Of a stretch of DNA of 57,444 nucleotides, positions 29,676-37,898 are shown piece by piece; the stretch's first letter is position 1, and the number at the start of each line of letters is the position of its first letter. The position numbers and the translations under genes are program-made. The DNA comes from Sutterella sp. AM11-39 (GTDB lineage Bacteria; Pseudomonadota; Gammaproteobacteria; Burkholderiales; Burkholderiaceae_F). The notes beneath the pieces were generated by a model that had not been told where the DNA came from, searched no databases, and was given only the letters and a program-made list of their open reading frames with translations. The stretch lies in the NCBI RefSeq assembly GCF_003472385.1, contig NZ_QRLV01000012.1:1-57444 (forward strand), given 5' to 3'.

Positions 29676-30031
29676 TGGACTTCGTGGACATCAGCAAGAA
29701 GGCGCTGTCGCCTTTGTGTAAGGGATCTGAATCTCCGCAGTTATTTTGGGAATTGGGTGATCAGGTGTTTTTCTTCGAAGGCGACCTGGAACTTTTTACA
29801 GCTCAGGAAAGCGGTCTGTGTTGGTTCTCTCGTACAAAGTACACCTTGGATTTTGAGTACTTTCAAGATAAAGGCCATGGTGACTGGCTGTGGCTTCACA
29901 ATTGTTTCAAGGACAAGGGGGTGCATTTGAAGCCGATCAGATCTGATAATGAAATTGCAGATGTGTTGTCGAAGTGCGGTGCTTTCGAGATTGTCTACAA
30001 CTGCAAAGAGACTGACGAGATTGATAGTTAA
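29675..30031 (+). CDS. Unknown 118-aa protein
   Basis: The frame starts at ATG 29675, immediately beside the ATPase fragment on the other strand, without a clear ribosome-binding site. The product is acidic and aromatic (VFFFEGDLELFTAQESGLCW; GHGDWLWLHNCF) and has the look of a real folded protein. No family was recognised. It may itself be a remnant whose N-terminus was lost. Confidence 0.4.
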   Translation: MDFVDISKKALSPLCKGSESPQLFWELGDQVFFFEGDLELFTAQESGLCWFSRTKYTLDFEYFQDKGHGDWLWLHNCFKDKGVHLKPIRSDNEIADVLSKCGAFEIVYNCKETDEIDS

Positions 30032-30122
30032 GACTTGTAAAGATGGTCACAAAGATCACTTATAGTTGTCAGACAGTCTCGTTACTCCGTCGAATTTCTG
30101 TCAAGGTGTCTTTCTGCACGTC

Positions 30123-30166
30123 TTTCCTTCGATTTTCGTGTAAATCTACACGGAAGTCGAAGGAAA
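30123..30166. terminator. Long hairpin, terminator candidate
   Basis: Stem TTTCCTTCGA/TCGAAGGAAA continued by an inner CGTGTA/TACACG stem. It lies about 90 bp after the 118-aa frame. There is no long T tract. Confidence 0.5.
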
Positions 30167-30300
30167 TCCGTGAATCATGAAACTTAACGTTCTCCTGGCT
30201 CTGGTTGACTGGTTACCGAAATTTATAGAACTGGCTCTGTAGCGCTTGGCTTCAGACTGACGATATAAGGCCGATCGTGCGTACGTCTAAAAAATCAGGT

Positions 30301-30337
30301 AAACGCTCGATTCTAGGAGTGGAGGAATCGAGCGTTT
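30301..30337. terminator. Bidirectional hairpin terminator
   Basis: Perfect 12-bp stem AAACGCTCGATT/AATCGAGCGTTT with a 13-nt loop, about 170 bp beyond the 3' end of the minus-strand 705-aa gene. Its T run suits plus-strand transcription and its A run suits minus-strand transcription. Confidence 0.6.
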
Positions 30338-30509
30338 TCGCAACGAGTTGATTGTTACAGCTTGCTGAAGATCGGTTGTCTCAATTGTGATTAGCGTTCT
30401 ATTGAGAAGCGGTTGCCATTTGTTCGGAGGTAACCAGCTTCTCAAAAAGATCGCGTCTTAGGTGTTGAAATCTCAAGTGAATTCACGCAGGCGGGAATTC
30501 AGGAATCGT

Positions 30510-32627
30510 TCAATTGAAGGTCTCGGCAATCGGCTCGGCGTATAGACGAATCAGTCCGTGAACTTCGCTGCCTTCTTTCACGCCTTTGGGGATTTGAGAC
30601 GGTGTACCGTAGAGATACGTGCGGATCTCTTCGTTCTCCCAACGATGCAGAATGACTTCAAGCCGCACGATGTCGCGGCCGCACAGCTTGGTTTGCTTCA
30701 CTGAGAGAACCGGGCTGGCGAGTTCGAAGATCGTTGAATAGTCTCTCGGGAACAACATCTGCATTCCTACCGTCGAAATCTCAACGGGCTCGAAGTCACT
30801 TGCGGTCTTTCCGGGGTTTTCTTTAAGGAAACTCTCCAGTTCCATCTCATAGAGCGGCCCTTCATTGACGATGATGGGAGTGGGCTCGCGAACCGCCAGA
30901 TCCTCCACCGCAGCGCTCAAACGGAAATAGTGTTTGGTACCCGGCTGCATCAGATGCTTGACCAGATCGAAATCCGGAACAACCGCAGTGATGGTAGTGT
31001 GCCCCAGAGCCAATGCGACTTCACCTCCGACAGGCATCTCCCAGCCACAGGTTGCTTTGACTTCTGCTTCGGCGGCGAGCCCTGGAAGTCTCGGCATAAA
31101 GTTGATGAGTGTCCATGATTTTTCGCCGGGCGCCAAAGCCAAATTCCCAGTGAGTGTCGGTTCGTCCGGTACAACGGGGCTTTCGAGCGTGAGAAATTTG
31201 ACACCATCGATCGTACGGTCTGAGTTCTTCCGAACGGTGCCCGGAGTGAGCGACTCCTCAATGTATTTCTTGTAGCCGCCATCGTTTTTAACAATCGAGG
31301 CCAGTAAGCCGCAGGCATTCTCGTCGTGGTTATCGGGGAAGCAGTCAGCGTCGCCGGTGAACTCATATTTCGAAGTGACTGGCTCCTGCGCTTTCGGCTT
31401 CTTTTCAAGCGGTCGCAGCTCGGGTTCATCCGGATTTATGAACCGGACAAAATCATGCGTTTCGAACAATATTTCGAATTCTTCAGCGGCGGTCTCGATA
31501 CGAAAGCGGTCAAAAGTCGCACTTTCAGCGTTCCATTCAGGAATGATCAAGTGGCGAAACTCTTTTCGCGTTACGTCGCGGCAAAAAAGCGCGGGTAGAA
31601 CGCGATCGTTTTTCAGGTCGCGGATTCGAGCGTAGCTCATGATGAAGTCGTACACGAGTGGGCGAAGCGCATTGATCACCGACTCAATTCCCAATGCCTC
31701 CGGCTGACCGTCAATGAAGAGTTCCGATGATCGACTCAGTCTCTCGGAAAGGATCTTGATGCCCTTGATTGCGGCTAGATTGTAAAGGTGCGTACAAGCG
31801 TGCTCAGTGTCCCAAATCGCGCCTGATTCGTAACGGCCTGCGCGGGCATCGGCAAAGAGAGTGCCTTCGGCGTCCAGAATGATGCCGGGGGAGTTAACGA
31901 GTGCGCGGCTCGAATCCGACAGCAAGGATTCGCGAGCCAACACGCTGACGTTTCCGAATTCCGTTCGGCAAATAAACAGTCGAAGAGGTTCGGAGGCAAT
32001 CTCCTCGCCGTGATCTGAGAAACGGATCGGACCTATGACGCGGCTTTCAACAATTTCCCCTTCGAAGCGCACTTTGCGCTTTGCTTCCTCCGGGGCGTTT
32101 TCGCCGATAAGCTCGTTGAGCGGAAGGAAGCCGTGTGCGGCGTGGACAAAGGCCGTCTGGTCATCGAACGACGTTGCTTGGTCGAGTCGGATCGTTTTTG
32201 CAGCGAGGAACAACTTGTAGTTGAATTCTTGCTGTCGCAGGTGAATGCTTCTGGATAGCCAAGGATGTACCGGATTGACCGGCAGCGGACGGCCGAACTC
32301 TCGTTCAGGTGTCAGCGGCCTCATCATGATCATTCCGGGTGCGTAATAGTATTCAGGCTTGATACAAGACCAAGGAATGAGCGGCATTTCCGTCGAAACG
32401 TCAAAACTCAACGAAATCGCTGTTCTTTCATTTTCTGTGGCTTTTCCGTCACTGTCCCATCCGTGCGGGAAGGTTTCCCGAATCAGCGTGATGCCGTTTG
32501 CAAATTTGGTGTCGCGACTTGTTCCCCAATACATGGGGATGATTTCAGCGGGGCTCTCCGCCGCTCGTTCTATTGCTTCATCACTGATGGCGGTCAGGCC
32601 GAAAAGTTCCTTGAATTTGATCGTCAT
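30510..32627 (-). CDS. Unknown 705-aa cytoplasmic protein
   Basis: ATG 32627 has an excellent ribosome-binding site (AAGGAGG, spacing about 5). No signal peptide or membrane segment. I do not recognise any domain. The N-terminal half contains two beta-rich stretches (KVRFEGEIVESRVIGPIRFS, and PLRLFICRTEFGNVSVLARE). A charged proline-rich linker (EPELRPLEKKPKAQEPV) lies near residue 400, and the C-terminal half ends in a similar beta pattern (IVRLEVILHRWENEEIRTYL, then GLIRLYAEPIAETFN). This suggests two related modules. It is a single gene with no functional neighbours. Confidence 0.7.
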   Translation of the reverse strand: MTIKFKELFGLTAISDEAIERAAESPAEIIPMYWGTSRDTKFANGITLIRETFPHGWDSDGKATENERTAISLSFDVSTEMPLIPWSCIKPEYYYAPGMIMMRPLTPEREFGRPLPVNPVHPWLSRSIHLRQQEFNYKLFLAAKTIRLDQATSFDDQTAFVHAAHGFLPLNELIGENAPEEAKRKVRFEGEIVESRVIGPIRFSDHGEEIASEPLRLFICRTEFGNVSVLARESLLSDSSRALVNSPGIILDAEGTLFADARAGRYESGAIWDTEHACTHLYNLAAIKGIKILSERLSRSSELFIDGQPEALGIESVINALRPLVYDFIMSYARIRDLKNDRVLPALFCRDVTRKEFRHLIIPEWNAESATFDRFRIETAAEEFEILFETHDFVRFINPDEPELRPLEKKPKAQEPVTSKYEFTGDADCFPDNHDENACGLLASIVKNDGGYKKYIEESLTPGTVRKNSDRTIDGVKFLTLESPVVPDEPTLTGNLALAPGEKSWTLINFMPRLPGLAAEAEVKATCGWEMPVGGEVALALGHTTITAVVPDFDLVKHLMQPGTKHYFRLSAAVEDLAVREPTPIIVNEGPLYEMELESFLKENPGKTASDFEPVEISTVGMQMLFPRDYSTIFELASPVLSVKQTKLCGRDIVRLEVILHRWENEEIRTYLYGTPSQIPKGVKEGSEVHGLIRLYAEPIAETFN

Positions 32628-33040
32628 GTTTGCCTCCTTTTTCGACGACTCCATCCGGGTTTGGTCATTATTACCGCTCGTGCGTCAATTTCCGACGCAA
32701 GCATGCAGACGATACGAATTCCGACACGTGGCGACTCGCAAACAACCTTCATTTGGGCTTGCAGCCAGCAAAAGGGCAGAGCAGCCATTGGGATTCCGTT
32801 GGATACACGCCGTCACAAATAGTTACTGACGCGGAATTCTCGGAGGTTCGTTAGGGATCTGTTTCTTGACACCATGCAAATGGTTGGATGGTTAGCGCTT
32901 TTTGGGTCAGCAGGATCAACGAGAAGTGAACGCATTTGAGCGCGCTGTCTGCATGCGTCGCAAAATGACGCTTCGGTTCTTAAGCTTGTGTGCGTGAATT
33001 GGGAATTAACCGACAAAAACCTTGTAGAGGTTTGATCGCT

Positions 33041-33514
33041 ATGGATAAAAACTTTGACACGATCCGATTCGAGCTGTTCGATCCGTATGAAGCAAAAGAA
33101 CAATGGGCCGTTGATTTACATCGCACTGGTTGTCATGCGGTGAGAATTTATGTGAACGACAAAGAGCTCAATGCTCTTCTTGTAGAACTGGAAGACAATG
33201 AAGACGGTGAGACCACGCCTTCGGATCCTGCCCATGTCTACGGTCACATCGGATTGTGGCTGGCCGAGGAACTCAAAAAAGAATCAGCGGATTTGTACGG
33301 CGCCTCGCTTTGCTGTTGTTCCGTTTGTGGCGATGAAGGTTGTTGGGGCGTGCGGGCTAAAGTGCGCGAGACTGACGATGAGGTCGTTTGGCATGGCTTC
33401 GAGCATGAGCATCGTAAGTACACCTACGGCGGACTCGAATTCCATTTCGAGCGCAGTGCGTACGAGGCCGAAATCAAAAAGCTTGAAGAATGGAGGCGGC
33501 AATACGAGCGGTGA
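33041..33514 (+). CDS. Unknown 157-aa protein with a Cys cluster
   Basis: ATG 33041 preceded by TAGAGG. Acidic soluble protein. The centre carries CCCSVCGDEGCWGV, five cysteines in eleven residues, which could bind a metal. It is followed by a WHGFEHEH segment with three histidines that might also be ligands. I recall similar short hypothetical proteins with this Cys motif, but no established function. It is convergent with the dehydrogenase gene, with 49 bp between them. Confidence 0.65.
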   Translation: MDKNFDTIRFELFDPYEAKEQWAVDLHRTGCHAVRIYVNDKELNALLVELEDNEDGETTPSDPAHVYGHIGLWLAEELKKESADLYGASLCCCSVCGDEGCWGVRAKVRETDDEVVWHGFEHEHRKYTYGGLEFHFERSAYEAEIKKLEEWRRQYER

Positions 33515-33563
33515 GATTCTTCGGTCTTTGCTCAGGTAATGCGGTTGCTGATCGAAGATGCTC

Positions 33564-34289
33564 TTAGCTCTTGATCGGAAAAAATTTCCACAGACACTGC
33601 GGCACCAGACGCCAGACAAAGACGAGTAGCTCGTACTTCCAGTCAATGACTAGGACGCGCTTTTTCGTTTCGATGCCCTTGACAATGGAGGAGGCGACAT
33701 CCGTGACGTTCATTTTGAACGGGTAGCTCTTGCCGTCTGCAAGCAGATCCGTATCGACAAAACCGGGGCGCACATCGGTGAAGGTCATGGGGCACTTTCG
33801 CATCACAGACAATTGTTCCAGAGCGTCGAGATACGTGTTCTGAAACGCCTTTGAAGCCGAGTAGGCGCAGGCGGCTCCGAGGCCTTTGGTACCGGCGATG
33901 GAGCTGATAATGCACAGATGTCCGTCGCCTTTACCGAGGAAGTAGGAGAAGGCGCAGTCCACGAGCTTCACGAAACCGTCGACATTGGTTGCGACGATAT
34001 TCAATTCAGCGTCAGGATTGAGTTCGGTGTTTTGGCATCCGATGCCTGAGCAATGGATGTACAGATCCATTCCACCAAGATCGGCAATCAAAGCGAGCAG
34101 GTCGCTGGCGGCATCGTCAGAGCGTACGTCAATGCGGCGTGTATGAATTTGCTGCGGCGCTTGTGCTTTGATTTCATCAAGTCGCTCGGTGCGTCTTCCC
34201 GCAATGCCGAGTTTCCAGCCTTTGGCGAGCAGCTGCAGTGCCACTTCCTTGCCGATTCCGGATGTTGCGCCGACGATGATTGCCTTAGG
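33564..34289 (-). CDS. Short-chain dehydrogenase/reductase
   Basis: 241 aa from ATG 34289, preceded by GAGGAG; a longer start at 34310 is less likely. Classical SDR: the cofactor loop GATSGIG at residues 8-14, the catalytic Ser in CIISSIAG, and YSASK (Tyr and Lys). The residue after the first beta strand (AGRRTERL) suggests NADP preference. The C-terminus is unusually hydrophobic and basic (LLVFVWRLVPQCLWKFF), which could associate with the membrane, as in some fatty-acyl or steroid SDRs. The substrate is unknown. It is divergent from the AspT-family transporter across about 100 bp. Confidence 0.85.
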   Translation of the reverse strand, partial: PKAIIVGATSGIGKEVALQLLAKGWKLGIAGRRTERLDEIKAQAPQQIHTRRIDVRSDDAASDLLALIADLGGMDLYIHCSGIGCQNTELNPDAELNIVATNVDGFVKLVDCAFSYFLGKGDGHLCIISSIAGTKGLGAACAYSASKAFQNTYLDALEQLSVMRKCPMTFTDVRPGFVDTDLLADGKSYPFKMNVTDVASSIVKGIETKKRVLVIDWKYELLVFVWRLVPQCLWKFFPIKS

Positions 34290-34387
34290 CATGCTGTTTT
34301 TACTCCTCAAATCTGTTTCGATCCGTAGCGTTTGTTGCCGCAGAGTATAGTTCTCAAGAGCGTAGCAAAGCGCGCTGGAGGTCAGTT

Positions 34388-36067
34388 ATGGACTGGTTAA
34401 TGCCGCTTCTCACGGATACGGATTCAATCGGCCACATCCTGTTGGTTTACTCGGTTGTCATCGCGGTGGGCATGGCGTTAGGCCGCATCAAGGTGTTTGG
34501 CATCTCACTTGGCGTCACATTCGTTCTTTTTGTTGCCCTGGCCGTGAGCTACGCCGGCATCACCGTCAACGGCACGGTTCTCAACTTCCTCCGAGATTTC
34601 GGGCTCATCCTCTTTGTGTTCTTCATCGGTCTGCAGGTCGGACCATCCTTCTTTTCGTCCTTCAAAAGCGGCGGCTTGCAGCTCAATTTGCTCACCTTGT
34701 TGGCGGTGGGCTTAAGCATTCTCGTGACGATCGCGCTCTTTCTGGTTTTGCAAGGTACCGTGACGCTGCCTCAGATTTTGGGCGTGCATTACGGCGCCGT
34801 CACCAACACGCCAGGACTCGGTGCAACGCAGGAAGCGCTCGATATGTTGGGCTACAAAGGCGAGAACATTGCTATCGCCTATGCCTGCGCTTATCCGTTG
34901 GGTGTGGTTGGCATCATCACGTCGGCTGTTATTTTGAGAAAGATGTTTCGCATCAATCTCAAAGAGGAAGATCGGCATTGGGGCGAAGAGGCGAGTGCAA
35001 ACAGCGATGCTCCGATCTTCTTTCATGTTGCTGTTACGAATGCCGGCATCAACGGTCAGACGATGCGCAACATCCGTGACTTCATCGGACGAGCTTTCAT
35101 CTGCTCGCGCGTTTTGCACGACGGCGTGATCACGAGTCCGAGTCCTGACACGCAGGTATTTGTGGGTGACAAGCTGAGAATAGTGTCTGGAGCCGAGTCT
35201 AAGGCTGCCATCGTTGCTTTTTTCGGGCAGGAGGAAACCGACATTGATCTTGCGACGGCGCATTCGCCGCTGATCGCCCGCAACATTCTGATTACCAAGG
35301 ATCAGGTCAACGGGATGCGCCTGGGAGAACTGCATCTGAGCCGCTATGACGGCGTCAATATCACACGAGTCTTTCGTGCCGGTATGACGCTTTTCCCGTA
35401 CCAGAACTTGCATTTGCAGATGGGCGATCAGGTTTATTGTGTTGGACCGCAGCGCTCGATCGAACGCCTGGCCGATCGTTTGGGCAACCAGGTGCAAAAG
35501 CTCGATCACCCCAACATCATTTCGATTTTTCTGGGCATTGTTCTGGGGATCTTGTTGGGCTTTCTTCCCATCGCGATTCCCGGCATGCCCGTTCCGCTTC
35601 GACTCGGTCTTGCGGGCGGTCCATTGATCGTGGCCATCCTCCTGGGTTACTGGGGGCCGCACTTTAAGCTCATTACCTACACGACTCATTCGGCCAACCT
35701 GATGCTTCGCGAAATGGGCATTGCGCTCTTTTTGGCAAGTGTGGGCTTGAGCGCTGGCGATCGGTTTGTCAATGCCTTCATTGACGGCAACGGCTTGCTT
35801 TATGTGGCGTTGGGTTTGGTTATTACGGTCGTTCCGCTCATCATCACGGGGGTCGTCGCTCGCATCAAGTTCAAGATGAACTACCACCTCATCGTCGGAC
35901 TGCTGGCAGGAGCGACGACGGATCCTCCGACGTTGGCGTATGCCAACACAATTTCCGAAAAGGACTCTTCGGCGATTGCCTATTCCACGGTGTATCCGTT
36001 GGCGATGTTCCTGCGAATTCTCACCGGTCAGGTTGTGTTGCTGGCCTTGTGGAGTTTTGTGATGTGA
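34388..36067 (+). CDS. AspT/YidE-family transporter
   Basis: 559 aa, ATG 34388 with GGAGG. Two sets of about five membrane helices flank a central cytoplasmic region with two TrkA-C-like (RCK_C) domains. These are seen as VQ-like segments VFVGDKLRIVSG and MQMGDQVYCVG-type GDQ motifs. The layout is that of the aspartate:alanine exchanger (AAEx) family, including YidE and YbjL. The duplicated motif GATTDPPTLAYA and GAVTNTPGLGATQEA mark the two halves. The substrate is probably a small amino or dicarboxylic acid but cannot be read from the sequence. Monocistronic. Confidence 0.87.
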   Translation: MDWLMPLLTDTDSIGHILLVYSVVIAVGMALGRIKVFGISLGVTFVLFVALAVSYAGITVNGTVLNFLRDFGLILFVFFIGLQVGPSFFSSFKSGGLQLNLLTLLAVGLSILVTIALFLVLQGTVTLPQILGVHYGAVTNTPGLGATQEALDMLGYKGENIAIAYACAYPLGVVGIITSAVILRKMFRINLKEEDRHWGEEASANSDAPIFFHVAVTNAGINGQTMRNIRDFIGRAFICSRVLHDGVITSPSPDTQVFVGDKLRIVSGAESKAAIVAFFGQEETDIDLATAHSPLIARNILITKDQVNGMRLGELHLSRYDGVNITRVFRAGMTLFPYQNLHLQMGDQVYCVGPQRSIERLADRLGNQVQKLDHPNIISIFLGIVLGILLGFLPIAIPGMPVPLRLGLAGGPLIVAILLGYWGPHFKLITYTTHSANLMLREMGIALFLASVGLSAGDRFVNAFIDGNGLLYVALGLVITVVPLIITGVVARIKFKMNYHLIVGLLAGATTDPPTLAYANTISEKDSSAIAYSTVYPLAMFLRILTGQVVLLALWSFVM

Positions 36068-36349
36068 AGCGGGGCAATTCTGATGAGGAAGCAATCGCGG
36101 AAAAATGCATGCATCCTACCTTGTGGTATCTAACCGCACGATACGTTGAGAGAAGAACCGTTGAGTTGTTGGAGTTGCAATCAACGGCGGATGTGGTTTG
36201 AGTCATGTGCTTTTGTATCTATTGGTCTGAAAGCATCTTCCGCAGGCTTCATTCCCGTATTTTTTTGATTGAAATCTATGGTTTTGAGGGAACAGGACTT
36301 GGCCGCTATGGCGTACCGAGAAATGGCATTGTGTCTGTCACGGCTTTCC
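36068..36349. other. Intergenic region before the AlbA_2 gene
   Basis: A 7-bp hairpin CCGTTGA/TCAACGG at about 36159-36188 may end the transporter transcript. A weak 68-codon frame (36205-36411) overlaps the next gene's operator and is not called. Confidence 0.35.
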
Positions 36350-36380
36350 ATCAATCTGTCAATAAAATTGATAGATTGAT
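36350..36380. promoter_or_regulatory. Inverted repeat just upstream of the AlbA_2 regulator
   Basis: ATCAATCTGTCAAT, three A, then ATTGATAGATTGAT: a 14-bp inverted repeat with one mismatch, ending 27 bp before the GTG start. The position and symmetry fit an operator for autoregulation by the downstream DNA-binding protein. Confidence 0.5.
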
Positions 36381-36407
36381 AGCAAAAAGCTCAATTCGGG
36401 AGGAAAA

Positions 36408-37709
36408 GTGATAGAAAAGCTGCCTGAATGCCGGAGTGTACGTGTCGAATTTCAAGAAGGTTGGAGCCAAACGGCTCAAAAGACGCTGCTCGCGTTTGCA
36501 AACACGATTGGCGGAGATCTGTATTTCGGAATAACCGATGATGGAATCACGAAAGGACTCAGCAAGAAGGCTGTCAATGTAATTTCCCGTACGGTTCAAG
36601 AATTTTGCCGTTCAGAAGTTGAGCCCGTCCTTATTGATATGGTTTCAACGAAGGTTATTTCGGCAGGCAATTGCACGTACGTCCTGCGAGTGTCTGTCGA
36701 ACCCGGCGAGGATAGGCCTTATGCGTTGAAAGGTAAGCGGTATACGGGTGGCGCCTATGTGCGTGACGGATCTATGTCTGATACTGCTACGGAAGAAGAA
36801 ATTCGCGACATGATTCGCGACAGTTCACCCCAGCCATGGGAATCACGATTGAGAAGGCAAACAGATCTCAGGTTCGGAGAAACTGCGGACATTTTTAAGA
36901 AATACAACGTCAGTTTTTCTTCTGCGCATTTTCTGCGGTTGGGCTTGGTTGATGACGCCGACCGCTTCACGCAATTGGGTGAACTGCTCTCGGATCAGAA
37001 CCGGACAAAACTTGTGGTCGGAACTTTTTCTCAAGACTCAGCATCGCTTTCTGTTCGCGAATTCTCAGGATCTCTGTTGAGACAAATTGACCAGGCATTC
37101 GCCATGTTTGCCGCAATCAATCCGGAGTTGATCCACAAAACGGGGGAACTTGCAAACAAACGCCATTTCGCCTGGCCTCCAAAGGCTTTGAGAGAGGCAC
37201 TGGTCAATTGTGCTGTTCACTGTGATTATTCGCAGTCGGAACCGACCAAAGTCTCGATCTTTCCGAATCGATTCGAATTTCTGTCCTACGGGAGCATTCC
37301 GGGACGACTGAGCGTTGACGATATCGTTTTGGAAGGCGTGAGCAAGTGTTGCAATGAGCGCTTGGCCGATGTTCTTAGGCGCTTGGGATGGATGGAGAAT
37401 TACGGTTCTGGCTTCCCGATGATTTGGCGTGAATACGCCAATTCCGGTGCGGAACCGAAGCTGGAGGCAACCAGACGGGTGTTTCGTATCGTCTTGCCTA
37501 AGATCCAGGACGAGCCACGAGGAACAACGACTGAACGTTGTCGGGCACTGTTCGAAACGCGCGATACGCTTTCAATGACTGAAATTATGAATTTGCTGAA
37601 CGTATCGAGAACTTCAGCTAACACAGCGGTCAATGCTTTGTTGAAGGTCGGGCAGATTGAAAAGATCGGAATAGGACGAATGACCAAGTACCGTTCTTTA
37701 TTGCGGTAG
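36408..37709 (+). CDS. AlbA_2-domain ATP-binding transcriptional regulator
   Basis: 433 aa from GTG 36408 with GGGAGGAAAA upstream. The N-terminal region (about 10-130) is an AlbA_2/Schlafen-like domain (EFQEGWSQTAQKTLLAFANT, then GGDLYFGITDDG). The central to C-terminal part is a HATPase_c_4-type domain (PPKALREALVNCAVHCDY; NYGSGFPMIWREY). A winged helix at the end (SMTEIMNLLNVSRTSANTAV) should bind DNA. Proteins of this type are annotated as transcriptional regulators or RNA-binding proteins and are common in gut bacteria. The inverted repeat just upstream suggests autoregulation. No linked target gene is obvious. Confidence 0.8.
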   Translation: MIEKLPECRSVRVEFQEGWSQTAQKTLLAFANTIGGDLYFGITDDGITKGLSKKAVNVISRTVQEFCRSEVEPVLIDMVSTKVISAGNCTYVLRVSVEPGEDRPYALKGKRYTGGAYVRDGSMSDTATEEEIRDMIRDSSPQPWESRLRRQTDLRFGETADIFKKYNVSFSSAHFLRLGLVDDADRFTQLGELLSDQNRTKLVVGTFSQDSASLSVREFSGSLLRQIDQAFAMFAAINPELIHKTGELANKRHFAWPPKALREALVNCAVHCDYSQSEPTKVSIFPNRFEFLSYGSIPGRLSVDDIVLEGVSKCCNERLADVLRRLGWMENYGSGFPMIWREYANSGAEPKLEATRRVFRIVLPKIQDEPRGTTTERCRALFETRDTLSMTEIMNLLNVSRTSANTAVNALLKVGQIEKIGIGRMTKYRSLLR

Positions 37710-37841
37710 CTTTCGCTCTATTTTCTTCCGTTAGGCATTTCAAACGATTCCCGGAAGATAACGAAGGTTCAGCCGATGTCCTCCGACACCAAAGCTCAGT
37801 TCGCCGTCGGTCGACCGGACGGTGTCACTTATGCTGCAGAA

Positions 37842-37874
37842 AACCGGAAATCTTCAAGAAGAAGACTTCCGGTT
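37842..37874. terminator. Hairpin terminator between convergent genes
   Basis: Stem AACCGGAA/TTCCGGTT with an inner TCTT/AAGA extension. It lies between the AlbA_2 gene and the 3' end of the minus-strand autotransporter. A-rich DNA on the left gives a T-rich tail for the minus strand. Confidence 0.7.
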
Positions 37875-37898
37875 GCTTAATCAGACGTTACGACTGGG

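Noticed and set aside
34712..36094. 460-codon minus-strand frame opposite the AspT-family transporter
   Set aside because: Rich in H, Q, R and N without hydrophobic pattern; antisense shadow.
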